Source: an uncultured Kiloniellales bacterium
GTDB lineage: Bacteria > Pseudomonadota > Alphaproteobacteria > Kiloniellales > JAKSDN01
DNA length: 9,886 nucleotides
NCBI GenBank assembly: GCA_947259625.1
Contig: CAMYMY010000099.1
Coordinates: 1,580-11,465 of the forward strand
Direction: 5' to 3'
The notes under the pieces are model-generated. The model was given only the letters and a program-made list of their open reading frames with translations. It was not told the origin of the DNA and searched no databases. Of the stretch, positions 1 through 5,942 are shown piece after piece. The position numbers and the translations under genes are program-made. Position 1 is the first letter of the stretch; every line of letters starts with the position of its first letter.

Positions 1-757
1 GGCCCAGGTCCCTCACGTAGGCCGGGAAGTGCACGGTGATGAAGGCCACGTGGAAGCCGCAGACGAAGAAGCCGATGGTCAGCAGCACGTAGCCGCCGTG
101 GCCGGCCGCCTCGCGCAGCGCCTCGGCGATCGTCTGGTCGCTGTGGGCCTCGCCCTTGGCCGAGGTATCGCTCGGCAGCACGAAGGCGAGCGGGATGATG
201 ATCAGCGTCGTGGCGGCCAGGACCAGCAGCGCCGGCTGCCAGCCGAAGGCGGCGATGAAGCCCTGGCCGAGCGGCGAGAACACGACCTGGCCGAAGGAGC
301 CCGCCGCCGTGCCGAGGCCGAGCGCCAGCGAGCGCCGCTCGGGGCCCACGACCCGCGCCATGGCGGCCATGGCGATCGAGAAGGCGGTGAACGCCACGCC
401 CACGCCGGTCAGGACTCCGCCGAAGAGATGCAGCGCCAAGCTGCTCTCGGCCTCCGCCATGCCCCAGACGCCCGCGGCATAGACGAGCGTCCCGAAGGCG
501 AGCACGCGCGGTGGCCCGTAGCGGTCGGCGAGCGCGCCGGCGACCGGCAGGGCCGCGCCCCACAGCAGGTTCTGCAACGCCATGGCCAGCGCGAAGGTCT
601 CGCGGTCCCAGCCCCTGGTGACGGTCATCGGCTCGAGGAACAGGCCGAAGACCGAGCGCACGCCGAAGCCGACCGTGGCGATCAGGCAGCCGGCCGCCAG
701 GACGACCAGCGGCGTGCGCCAAGCCGGCGCGGAGGAGGGGGCGGTCGTGGAGGTCAT
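1..757 (-). CDS. MFS transporter, N-terminal part (cut by window edge)
   Basis: Reading the minus strand from the ATG at 757 gives an open frame of 252 codons that leaves the window without a stop. The product is very hydrophobic. A first membrane segment lies at about residues 16-36 (PLVVLAAGCLIATVGFGV). The loop GALADRYGPPRVL after the second helix matches MFS motif A (G-x-L-a-D-r-x-G-x-(K/R)-x-(V/L)). Further helices follow, then a polar central linker (SDTSAKGEAHSDQTIAEAL), then the start of the second half with the phrase FFVCGFHVAFITVHFPAY, which I associate with the monocarboxylate/OFA-like branch of MFS. So about six helices plus the start of the seventh are present, and the remaining C-terminal half lies outside. 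An AGGAG-like ribosome site lies about 11 bases before the ATG. Inner-membrane secondary transport of a small, probably anionic, solute is inferred from the family; the substrate is unknown. Confidence 0.88.
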   Translation of the reverse strand, partial: MTSTTAPSSAPAWRTPLVVLAAGCLIATVGFGVRSVFGLFLEPMTVTRGWDRETFALAMALQNLLWGAALPVAGALADRYGPPRVLAFGTLVYAAGVWGMAEAESSLALHLFGGVLTGVGVAFTAFSIAMAAMARVVGPERRSLALGLGTAAGSFGQVVFSPLGQGFIAAFGWQPALLVLAATTLIIIPLAFVLPSDTSAKGEAHSDQTIAEALREAAGHGGYVLLTIGFFVCGFHVAFITVHFPAYVRDLG

Positions 758-771
758 GACAGTCTATTTCT

Positions 772-784
772 CCTACCTCGTAGG
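772..784. promoter_or_regulatory. Inverted repeat CCTAC-N3-GTAGG upstream of the MFS gene
   Basis: A perfect 5-3-5 inverted repeat lies 15 bases upstream of the MFS start codon and overlaps the sequence used as its ribosome site. Size, symmetry and place suit an operator for a small dimeric repressor. No regulator gene lies beside it on this side, so the assignment is only positional; a 5-bp dyad can also occur by chance. Confidence 0.3.
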
Positions 785-864
785 TCGCTCTGGCCGTCCG
801 TTCACTGCGGATTGTTCACTGGCCGGCGATTGCCTTAAGGACAAGATACAATCCAGCTCTCGTT

Positions 865-950
865 TGTCATCACCGGGCTTGACCCGGTGATCCAGGGAAC
901 CTTCGAGGCCAGTCCTTTCCTGGATTGCCGGATCAAGTCCGGCAATGACA
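865..950. repeat. REPIN-like repeat, copy 1 (two inverted hairpins, 86 bp)
   Basis: The element starts with TGTCAT and ends with its reverse complement ATGACA. Inside are two hairpins in opposite orientation: 871-889 (stem CACCGGG/CCCGGTG, loop CTTGA) and 926-944 (stem TGCCGGA/TCCGGCA, loop CTTGA when read on the minus strand). They are separated by 36 bases that begin ATCCAGG and end CCTGGAT, so the halves can also pair with each other as one long imperfect stem. The second copy at 6856-6941 has the same length and layout. Two inverted REP hairpins is the arrangement called a REPIN, normally mobilised in trans by a RAYT-type transposase; none is visible here. There is no T-run, so it is not a standard intrinsic terminator, although it lies between two genes reading leftwards and could protect or shape RNA 3' ends. 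Confidence 0.85.
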
Positions 951-1010
951 GATGGTGCTGACTGCGAGGCTGTTAGGCTCATGCCATCCGGCTCGGCTGT
1001 CACTGCGCCC

Positions 1011-1502
1011 TCAAAGTGGGAAGATCAGGCAGGTCGTGGTGCCGTGGGCGAGCAGCTTGCCGGCGCCGTCGGTGAGCCGCCCCTCGGCGACGCCGATCCG
1101 CCGGCCCGCCTGCACCACCTTGCCCTCGGCGTCGACGGGTCCGGTGTCGCCGGTGATCGCGCGCACCAGGTTGATCTTGAACTCGAGGGTCGTGTAACCG
1201 CTGCCCTTCGGCAGGGTCGACTGGACGGCGCAGGCCATGCAGGAGTCGAGGAGCGTGGCATACCAGCCGCCGTGCACCGAGCCGATCGGGTTGTAGTGCG
1301 CGAAGCCGGGGGTGCCGCAGAAGAGCGCACGGCCGTGCTCGACCTCCGAGAGCTCGAAGTCGAGCGTGTGCGCGATCGGCGCCGCGGGCAGGCGGCCGTC
1401 GCGGATCGCGGAGAGGAACTCCAGGCCGCTCATCTGCTCGAGCGTCTCGAGTGGCGCGAGGCCGGTATCACGTTCCGCCGCGCCGACATCGCCTGTGGAC
1501 AT
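1011..1502 (-). CDS. PaaI-family hotdog-fold acyl-CoA thioesterase
   Basis: A 163-residue protein of the usual size for single-hotdog PaaI/YbgC-type thioesterases. The diagnostic stretch is at residues 68-93, AHYNPIGSVHGGWYATLLDSCMACAV: the N-x-x-G-x-V-HGG signature of the PaaI subfamily on the central helix, followed by the acidic residue (Asp86) that usually activates water. The following strand, TTLEFKINLVRAI, and the C-terminal GTTTCLIF complete the hotdog sheet. It should hydrolyse acyl- or aryl-CoA thioesters in the cytoplasm; the substrate cannot be read from the sequence. The frame stays open up to a TTG at 1532, but the ATG at 1502 is preferred because GGAG lies nine bases before it, and the longer version would run into the palindrome at 1524-1555. 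It is divergent from the MarR regulator, with 54 bases between the two starts, so control by that regulator is likely. Confidence 0.88.
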   Translation of the reverse strand: MSTGDVGAAERDTGLAPLETLEQMSGLEFLSAIRDGRLPAAPIAHTLDFELSEVEHGRALFCGTPGFAHYNPIGSVHGGWYATLLDSCMACAVQSTLPKGSGYTTLEFKINLVRAITGDTGPVDAEGKVVQAGRRIGVAEGRLTDGAGKLLAHGTTTCLIFPL

Positions 1503-1525
1503 CCAAACGCACTCCGCTGTAGACT
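1496..1525 (+). promoter_or_regulatory. Candidate sigma-70 promoter for the marR gene
   Basis: TGGACA at 1496-1501 (five of six with TTGACA) and TAGACT at 1520-1525 (four of six with TATAAT) are 18 bases apart. Transcription would start near 1532, inside the palindrome at 1524-1555, so a bound regulator would block it. The -35 box overlaps the start codon of the divergent thioesterase. The match is moderate and GC-rich alphaproteobacterial promoters are poorly defined, so this is tentative. Confidence 0.35.
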
Positions 1526-1555
1526 CGTGCAACTACACTGGTGTAAATGCACGAG
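1524..1555. promoter_or_regulatory. 32-bp near-perfect palindrome, probable MarR operator
   Basis: Outer arms CTCGTGCA (1524-1531) and TGCACGAG (1548-1555) are exact reverse complements. Inside, TACAC (1534-1538) and GTGTA (1541-1545) are another exact pair with the same centre between 1539 and 1540. Thirteen of sixteen base pairs match; the exceptions are the two positions between the arms and the central TG. It fills most of the 54 bases between the divergent thioesterase and marR starts and ends one base before the marR ATG. MarR-family dimers usually bind dyads of about 16-20 bp between divergent genes, so autoregulation plus control of the thioesterase is the natural reading. The length beyond a single MarR footprint is unusual. 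Confidence 0.72.
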
Positions 1556-1556
1556 C

Positions 1557-2033
1557 ATGTCAATGCCCGCCGACACGCCCGAAGGAAGAGCCGAAGGGTC
1601 GGCCGTGCCCGAGACGCCCTGCACCTGCGCGGCGCTCCGCCGCACGGCCCGGCGCCTGACCCGCGCCTACGACCGCGCGCTCCGGCCGGCCGGCCTGCGC
1701 CTGACCCAGTACTCGGTCCTGGCCAACCTGGCGCGGGCGGAGGGCGAGGGGAGCGGCCTCACGGTCACTGACCTGGCCCGGCGTCTCGCCATGGACCGCA
1801 CGACCCTGACCCGCAACCTGCGCCCCCTCGAGGCGACCGGCTGGCTCTTGATCGCCGCCGGCCCCGACCGCCGCAGCCGCGCGATCGAGATCACGGACGA
1901 GGGCCGCCGCGTCTTCGAGGCGGCCCAGCCCCTCTGGCAGGCCGCCGAATGCGCCTTCCGCCAGAGCCTGGGGCGCGAGGAGGCGGCGGAACTCAGGCGG
2001 CTTCTGGATGCCGCGATGGGGAGCGTGGTATAG
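1557..2033 (+). CDS. MarR-family transcriptional regulator with N-terminal Cys-x-Cys
   Basis: A 158-residue protein, typical MarR length. Helices at about residues 24-60 (CAALRRTARRLTRAYDRAL, then LTQYSVLANLAR) form the dimer side. The winged helix-turn-helix is at about 68-97 (LTVTDLARRLAMDRTTLTRNLRPLEATGWL) with the wing AGPDRRSRAIEITDEGR, all characteristic of the family. C-terminal helices close the dimer interface. Cys22 and Cys24 (PCTCAALRR) sit directly before the first helix; a Cys-x-Cys here recurs in a branch of MarR-like proteins and could sense oxidants or metal, but that is inference. The start is ATG 1557; ATG 1563 is equally possible, and the frame is open far upstream without meaning. 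It should bind the palindrome at 1524-1555 and control itself and the divergent thioesterase. The gene converges on the copper chaperone gene with 54 bases between the stops. Confidence 0.9.
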   Translation: MSMPADTPEGRAEGSAVPETPCTCAALRRTARRLTRAYDRALRPAGLRLTQYSVLANLARAEGEGSGLTVTDLARRLAMDRTTLTRNLRPLEATGWLLIAAGPDRRSRAIEITDEGRRVFEAAQPLWQAAECAFRQSLGREEAAELRRLLDAAMGSVV

Positions 2034-2087
2034 CCAGCACGGGTTATTCGACGGCAGCCGCCACCGCGCGCTTCCTGCGCCAGGGCC

Positions 2088-2567
2088 CTAGCTGCCGTGC
2101 TTGCCGTGGCTTGGCTGCATGGCGCCGAGCTTTTCGACCGTCACCTCGATCTCGAGGGATCCGGCGCGCTCGAAGGTCAGGGTCACCGGAAAGCGCGCGC
2201 CTTCCTTCAAGGGCGCGGCCAGGCCCATGAGCATGATATGCAGGCCGCCGGGCGCGAGCACCGTGGGCGAGCCCGGGACGACCTCGATCGCCTTCACGGG
2301 TCGCATCTTCATGATGCCGGCCTCCATCGAATGCGTGTGCAGTCCGGCGTGCTTGGCGGCTGGGCTCGATGCCCCGACGAGGCGGTCGGGCGTGGCCCCC
2401 TGGTTCGTCAGGGTCAAATAGACCGCGCCGTTCGGGACGCGTCCCGGCGTCGCCCGCGCCCAGGGTCGGTCCACGCGCAGGTCGCCGACCTCGTAGTCCT
2501 GGGCGGAAGCGGGCGCGGCTAGAACGGCCGCTATCAAGGCGGCGACGGCAATGAAAGAGTGTTTCAT
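2088..2567 (-). CDS. Periplasmic copper chaperone, PCu(A)C family
   Basis: A 159-residue secreted protein. Residues 1-22 form a clear signal peptide ending APASA before QDYEVGDLRV. The mature part carries the full Cu(I) signature of the PCu(A)C family: His77, ten residues, Met88, twenty-one residues, His110, one residue, Met112 (HTHSMEAGIMKM ... GGLHIMLM). All four ligands are present at canonical spacing. A short histidine-bearing tail (PSHGKHGS) may be an extra metal site. Family members pass Cu(I) to the CuA or CuB centre of cytochrome c oxidase, often with a SCO protein. That is the genomic situation here: the SCO gene ends four bases upstream, and a strong ribosome site, AGGAGG, lies eight bases before this ATG, inside the SCO 3' end, so the two are translationally coupled. 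It is the last gene of the minus-strand copper set. Confidence 0.95.
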   Translation of the reverse strand: MKHSFIAVAALIAAVLAAPASAQDYEVGDLRVDRPWARATPGRVPNGAVYLTLTNQGATPDRLVGASSPAAKHAGLHTHSMEAGIMKMRPVKAIEVVPGSPTVLAPGGLHIMLMGLAAPLKEGARFPVTLTFERAGSLEIEVTVEKLGAMQPSHGKHGS

Positions 2568-2571
2568 GATC

Positions 2572-3282
2572 TCATCCTCCTGTCGCGAGACGCGTTTTCT
2601 CGAGCTCCGCGGCGATGGCCTTGGCCATGTCCTCCGGTGACGTCTTGTGAGGGAATACGGTGCGATAGCCGCCGTCCGGCCCCATGAGATAGGTGAAGGC
2701 CGAGTGGTTCATGAGGTAGTCGTCGGCTTGCGCCTCGGTTGTTTGCCCGTCGCGGGCGTCCTCGGTGCCGCCGGACGCCGGGTAGAAGGCCTTGGCGTAG
2801 AAGGCCCGGTAGGCCTTGGCGGTGGCCGCGATCTGTTCCTCGTTGCCCGTGAGCCCGATCAGGCGGGGGTGGAAGTTGCCCACGTATTCGGCCAGGGCCT
2901 CCGCCGTGTCCCGCTCCGGGTCGACGGTGATGAGAATGGGCTGCACCGCCTCGCCCTTTTCCCCCAAAAGGTCCAGGGCCTGGCTCATGACCAGAAGCTC
3001 GGTGGGACAGACGTCCGGGCAAAAGGTATAGCCGAAGAACACCAGCATGAACCTGCCCCGGAAGGCGGCGTCGCTGACGGTCTCGCCGGTATGGGCGACC
3101 AGCTCGAAGGGCCCGCCGATCTCGATTGCGGTCGCGCCCGTCCCCGACCGGGTTGCGGTTGCCCCGACCGTGACCGCCGGCCTGGACTTCGCATACCAGG
3201 TCAGCGCGGCCCAGGTCATGGCGACCATGGCGACCACGGCCAGGACCACCGTGGCGGCGCGTGTCGTAAGGGAAAGTTTCAT
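2572..3282 (-). CDS. SCO1/SenC family protein (cytochrome oxidase copper assembly)
   Basis: A 236-residue protein from the ATG at 3282; a TTG 15 bases upstream gives five more residues but lacks a ribosome site, whereas AAGGA precedes the ATG. Residues 8-29 form one hydrophobic helix (ATVVLAVVAMVAMTWAALTW) that anchors it in the inner membrane with the thioredoxin-like domain in the periplasm. Copper ligands are intact: Cys88 and Cys92 in FCPDVCPTEL, and His193 in LMNHSAFTYLMGPDGG. The conserved ITVDPERDT motif (118-126) is present. SCO proteins deliver copper to, or reduce, the CuA site of cytochrome c oxidase subunit II. Two deviations stand out: an extra stretch of about 15 polar residues (roughly 169-186, SGGTEDARDGQTTEAQ) before the His motif, and Asn instead of the more usual Asp just before that His. 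It follows the DUF2946 gene by 98 bases and is coupled to the PCu(A)C gene. Confidence 0.94.
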   Translation of the reverse strand: MKLSLTTRAATVVLAVVAMVAMTWAALTWYAKSRPAVTVGATATRSGTGATAIEIGGPFELVAHTGETVSDAAFRGRFMLVFFGYTFCPDVCPTELLVMSQALDLLGEKGEAVQPILITVDPERDTAEALAEYVGNFHPRLIGLTGNEEQIAATAKAYRAFYAKAFYPASGGTEDARDGQTTEAQADDYLMNHSAFTYLMGPDGGYRTVFPHKTSPEDMAKAIAAELEKTRLATGG

Positions 3283-3307
3283 TTCGTCCTTGCTCAAAGA
3301 GCCAATA

Positions 3308-3321
3308 GGCGCGTTCGCGCC
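3308..3321. promoter_or_regulatory. GC-rich stem-loop between the DUF2946 and SCO genes
   Basis: GGCGCG and CGCGCC flank two bases, giving a strong short hairpin (five pairs with a four-base loop in RNA) about 26 bases before the SCO start codon. There is no T-run after it on the minus strand, so it is not a standard terminator. It could set the relative output of the two genes by RNA stability, but this is inference. Confidence 0.3.
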
Positions 3322-3380
3322 GAGGCGGGAACACAGAGCCGGGACAACCGCGAGAGCGCTTGCTCCGGGCTGCCGAATTG

Positions 3381-3779
3381 TCAGGATATCGAGGAAGGGG
3401 GCGGCGCCCTGATGCTTGGCGTCTTGGCGGAGGGGTTGGAGAGAACGGGTTGGCCCGCCGGAAGGTATCCGGCGTGCTCGGACGGCCGGCGGTCATTTGC
3501 AGCGGGAACACCCTGCGCCGATGCGAAAGGCGTCGCCTGACTCAGGCAGAAGTGACAGGGCTTCTGAGGTTTCTGAATCGGCGCGACCGGTTGGCCGTCG
3601 TCGTCGAGGTCGAACCAGACGAGGCCTTCAGGCGTGCAGATCGGTATGCGCTCGGCATCCTGGTTCCCCATGGCCGCCATGGCGTAGACCGGTACGGCGG
3701 CATGCCAGAGCATCGCCGCGAGCGCCAGCCAGGCTGCCGGCCTGCCACGCGGCCGCTGCCCCAGGGGCGGGATTGTCAC
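3381..3779 (-). CDS. DUF2946 family protein, copper-cluster associated
   Basis: A protein of about 132 residues from a GTG at 3779; the start is uncertain, because the frame is open to 3977 (including an ATG at 3926) and no start has a good ribosome site. The short version puts basic residues (GQRPRGRPAAW) directly before one hydrophobic helix at about 15-37 (AAWLALAAMLWHAAVPVYAMAAMG), the usual layout of this family. The family hallmarks follow: ICTPEG with Cys48, then CHFC with Cys75 and Cys78. The rest is a low-complexity Pro/Ser/Ala tail. DUF2946 genes are often found beside copper chaperones and TonB receptors. The three cysteines facing the periplasm suggest metal handling, though no biochemical function is established to my knowledge. 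It heads the set DUF2946, SCO, PCu(A)C. Confidence 0.72.
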   Translation of the reverse strand: MTIPPLGQRPRGRPAAWLALAAMLWHAAVPVYAMAAMGNQDAERIPICTPEGLVWFDLDDDGQPVAPIQKPQKPCHFCLSQATPFASAQGVPAANDRRPSEHAGYLPAGQPVLSNPSAKTPSIRAPPPSSIS

Positions 3780-3818
3780 CTCGCCGCCGTGGCCTGGGCG
3801 ATCATGGTGCTTGCACGC

Positions 3819-3830
3819 CGACCGCGGTCG
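3819..3830. promoter_or_regulatory. 12-bp perfect palindrome upstream of the DUF2946 gene
   Basis: CGACCGCGGTCG is fully self-complementary and lies about 40 bases upstream of the chosen GTG start of the copper set. A GC-rich palindrome in that place could be an operator for copper control, but 12-bp GC palindromes are not rare in DNA of this composition, so confidence is low. Confidence 0.3.
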
Positions 3831-3988
3831 ATACAAGGGTGAATACTCCAGCACTCCGAACCTGGGCCATTCCGGCTGGGCCGTGGCCGGTCGTCTTGAT
3901 CTTCGAACCAGCTCGGTACGGAACATTGATCGGCTTCGAAACAACCCCGGTCCGGACGGAGCCATAACAGGCCACAATCTTGCGGTCC

Positions 3989-4002
3989 TTGACCCTGGTC
4001 AA
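3989..4002. promoter_or_regulatory. TTGACC-CT-GGTCAA palindrome upstream of the kinase cassette
   Basis: A perfect 6-2-6 dyad about 80 bases before the kinase ATG. Its left arm resembles a -35 hexamer (TTGACC), but no good -10 follows at 16-18 bases. It is more AT-rich than its surroundings, which makes chance less likely than for the GC palindromes. Possible operator of an unknown regulator. Confidence 0.4.
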
Positions 4003-4010
4003 TGCCAAAA

Positions 4011-4022
4011 GCGCAATTGCGC
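4011..4022. promoter_or_regulatory. GCGCAATTGCGC perfect palindrome upstream of the kinase cassette
   Basis: A 12-bp fully self-complementary site only eight bases after the TTGACC/GGTCAA dyad; the centres are 21 bases apart, two helical turns. Two dyads on the same DNA face before one operon suggest paired dimer binding. No regulator gene is adjacent, so the binding protein is unknown. Confidence 0.4.
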
Positions 4023-4081
4023 GATAACGACTAATCTGTTGGAGTAAGTCCATCGCCACGAGAGCGGATGAGGAGTGTGTC

Positions 4082-4723
4082 ATGCCCTTGGGAGATATCC
4101 TGGTCATTACGGAGGACCACAAGAAGGCCGCCGGCGAGATCACGGACCTGGTCCTGGAGAGCCACAAGGGCGACAGGATCTCCATCGCGATCGGCGCGGA
4201 ATCCGGCGCCGGCAAGTCCGAGATCAGTCACGTGATCGCCAGCAGCCTGTTCAAGTCGGACAAGCAGCTGAAGTCCTTCATCGTCCACACCGACGATTTC
4301 TTCGCGCTGCCCCACAAGGAGCGCAACGAGCTCAGGCGCACGACCGACCTGGAGAGCGTGGGACCCTCCGAAATCGATTTCGACGAGCTGAACTACGTCC
4401 TGAAGAGCTTCGAATCCGGCAGCCAGATCCTGCTGCCGATCATGGAGTTCATCACCTCGTCCGCCTACAAGCTGCTGGTCGACTTCAAGGGTGTCGATGT
4501 GCTGATCTGCGAGGGCCTCTATGCGCCGATGCTCGGCGTGACGCACAAGATGTTCATCGACATGACCTATCACGACAACAAGGAATTCAACCTCCGACGG
4601 GGCAAGGAGATCCCCGACGAGTTCAGGCAGAGGGTGCTGGAGAAGGAGCACCAGGCGGTCAGCGGACTAAGGAAGAGCGTCGACTACCTGATCACCAAGG
4701 ACTACTCGCTAAGCAAGCTGTGA
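4082..4723 (+). CDS. P-loop kinase of the uridine kinase/phosphoribulokinase type, substrate unknown
   Basis: A 213-residue cytoplasmic protein with a strong ribosome site (GAGGAG six bases before the ATG). Walker A is GAESGAGKS at about 38-46, in a beta-strand/P-loop context (RISIAIGAESGAGKSEISHVIA). HTDDFFALP at 69-77 takes the place of the D-D-F-Y segment that binds the acceptor in uridine kinase and phosphoribulokinase. DVLICEGLYAPML at 139-151 is a Walker-B-like strand with the E-G-x-Y/F feature of that superfamily. FNLRRGKEI at 169-177 supplies arginines typical of the lid. It is not recognisably true uridine kinase or phosphoribulokinase. Ten bases separate it from the GT81-like gene, so it belongs to the glycosylglycerate cassette. 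D-glycerate 3-kinase of plants and fungi is in the same superfamily, so making 3-phosphoglycerate for the next enzyme is an attractive but unproven idea. A protein-directed or regulatory kinase role is an alternative. Confidence 0.8.
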   Translation: MPLGDILVITEDHKKAAGEITDLVLESHKGDRISIAIGAESGAGKSEISHVIASSLFKSDKQLKSFIVHTDDFFALPHKERNELRRTTDLESVGPSEIDFDELNYVLKSFESGSQILLPIMEFITSSAYKLLVDFKGVDVLICEGLYAPMLGVTHKMFIDMTYHDNKEFNLRRGKEIPDEFRQRVLEKEHQAVSGLRKSVDYLITKDYSLSKL

Positions 4724-4733
4724 GGTCGACGCC

Positions 4734-5942
4734 GTGGGGGATTTTCATCAAGGCGGAGAGATCTCCACCTTGCACCGCTTCCACACCGCGAATCTCGAGC
4801 GGCTGGAGCGCGAGCTGGAGCAGCTTTCCGCGGATAGACCGATCACCCTGGTGGTGCCCGCGCTGGTCAGCGAACTCCATCGTCCTGCGCTCAGGCGCAT
4901 CGTGGCGGAGCTGAGCGAGGTCAAGTATCTGCATCAGATCGTCGTCTCCCTGGACAACTCCGACGGCGACGGCTTCCGGCATGCCAAGGACTTCTTCGGC
5001 GTGCTTCCGCAGACGGTCAGGATCATCTGGAACGCGGGCGAGCAGGTGCAGTCACTCTATCAGCGGCTCGATCAACACGGCCTGAAGGTCGGGGCCAACG
5101 GCAAGGGCCGCGCGGTCTGGATCGGGCTCGCCTACGCGCAGGCCGAAGGCCGCAGCCATATGGTCGCCCTGCACGACTCCGACATCGTCAATTACGAGCG
5201 CGGCCTGCTGGCGCGGCTCTGCTATCCGGTCGCCAACCCCAACCTCAACTACGAGTTCTGCAAGGGGTACTACAGCCGGATCAACGACCGGCTCTACGGG
5301 CGGGTGACCCGGCTGTTCGTGACGCCGCTGATCCGTGCCATGCAAAGGGTCTTCGGCTACAAGCCCGTGCTGGTCTATCTGGACAGCTTCCGCTACCCCC
5401 TGGCCGGCGAGTTCGCGCTGACCACCGAGCTGGCACGGGCGAACCGGATACAGGGCGACTGGGGCATGGACTTCGGCCTTCTGGCCGAGGTCTTCCGCAA
5501 CAGCTCCACGCAGCGCATCTGCCAGGTCGACCTCATCGATTCCTACGAGCACAAGCATCAGCCGATCTCCGAGGCCGACCCCCACAAGGGCCTGTTCAAG
5601 ATGTCCATCGACATTGCCAGGACGTTTTGCCGCATTATGGTCTCCGAAGGCGAGGTGTTCTCGGAGGGTGTCGTCGAGACGCTGCTGGCGGCCTACCTCG
5701 GGACGGCCCGGGATATGATCAAGAAATACTCTGACGACGCCTTGATCAACGACCTGCCCTATGATCGGCACCGGGAGGATCTGGCCGTACGGACCTTCGC
5801 CCAGGGGCTGCGCATCGGCGCCGCCTCCCTTCTGGAAGAGCCCCTGGAGCATCCCGAGATGCCCAACTGGAACCGCGTGACCTCCGAGATTCCCCGGTTT
5901 CCGGCAATGCTGAAAGAGATCGTCGAAAGCGAGCAATGTTAG
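4734..5942 (+). CDS. Glucosyl/mannosyl-3-phosphoglycerate synthase-like glycosyltransferase (GT81 type)
   Basis: A 402-residue GT-A fold transferase. ITLVVPALVSEL (37-48) and the following IVVSLDNSDGDG form the nucleotide-sugar Rossmann half. GKGRAVWIGLAYAQ (123-136) leads to the metal-binding DSD at 148-150 (MVALHDSDIVNY). FRYPLAGEFAL (219-229) and WGMDFGLLAEV (243-253) resemble the acceptor region of glucosyl-3-phosphoglycerate synthases. YEHKHQ (271-276) can supply the histidine metal ligand. It should transfer glucose or mannose from an NDP-sugar to the 2-hydroxyl of 3-phosphoglycerate; which sugar is not readable. The GTG start at 4734 is chosen because the family N-terminus (xDFxQxGxIxTLHR) is matched by GDFHQGGEISTLHR and GAGG lies just upstream; a TTG at 4770 is the alternative. 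The 3' end overlaps the phosphatase gene by seven bases. Confidence 0.87.
   Translation: MGDFHQGGEISTLHRFHTANLERLERELEQLSADRPITLVVPALVSELHRPALRRIVAELSEVKYLHQIVVSLDNSDGDGFRHAKDFFGVLPQTVRIIWNAGEQVQSLYQRLDQHGLKVGANGKGRAVWIGLAYAQAEGRSHMVALHDSDIVNYERGLLARLCYPVANPNLNYEFCKGYYSRINDRLYGRVTRLFVTPLIRAMQRVFGYKPVLVYLDSFRYPLAGEFALTTELARANRIQGDWGMDFGLLAEVFRNSSTQRICQVDLIDSYEHKHQPISEADPHKGLFKMSIDIARTFCRIMVSEGEVFSEGVVETLLAAYLGTARDMIKKYSDDALINDLPYDRHREDLAVRTFAQGLRIGAASLLEEPLEHPEMPNWNRVTSEIPRFPAMLKEIVESEQC

Larger units (their letters stand above)
3780..4081. other. Divergent intergenic region between copper genes and kinase cassette
   Basis: About 300 bases without a convincing gene. It must hold the promoters of both the leftward copper set and the rightward kinase cassette. 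I see three short perfect palindromes (listed separately), two TTCGAA sites (3902-3907 and 3934-3939), and a good ribosome site (GAGGAG, six bases before ATG 4082). I do not find a convincing -35/-10 pair, a CueR-type dyad, or an EcfG stress promoter. Open frames crossing this stretch lack family features and look like extensions or shadows. Confidence 0.6.

Noticed and set aside
29..838. 269-residue plus-strand open frame opposite the MFS gene
   Set aside because: Composition is extreme (Arg, Gly, Ala, Glu, Gln, His), it has no domain features, and the other strand encodes a clear transporter with MFS motif A.
773..1003. 76-residue minus-strand open frame with the phrase AGLDPAIQ ... HRVKPGDD
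   Set aside because: It is the translation of the 86-bp REPIN and its flanks. Such frames arise wherever this repeat lies and are often misannotated; there is no ribosome site or family signal.
945..1556. N-terminal extension of the MarR frame by about 200 residues
   Set aside because: It is the shadow of the thioesterase gene, crosses the palindrome, and would give a MarR protein more than twice the normal length.
2051..2098. ACGGCAGC/GCTGCCGT inverted repeat between the marR and PCu(A)C stops as a bidirectional terminator
   Set aside because: The arms are only 8 bp with a 32-base loop, one arm is coding sequence, and there is no T-run on either side.
2647..3540. 297-residue plus-strand open frame opposite the SCO gene
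   Set aside because: Low-complexity GC-driven shadow; the minus strand has all SCO copper ligands.
3920..3945. GGAAC at 3920-3924 as an EcfG general-stress promoter for the solute cassette
   Set aside because: The required CGTT-type -10 element is missing at 16-19 bases; what follows is ACAACC.
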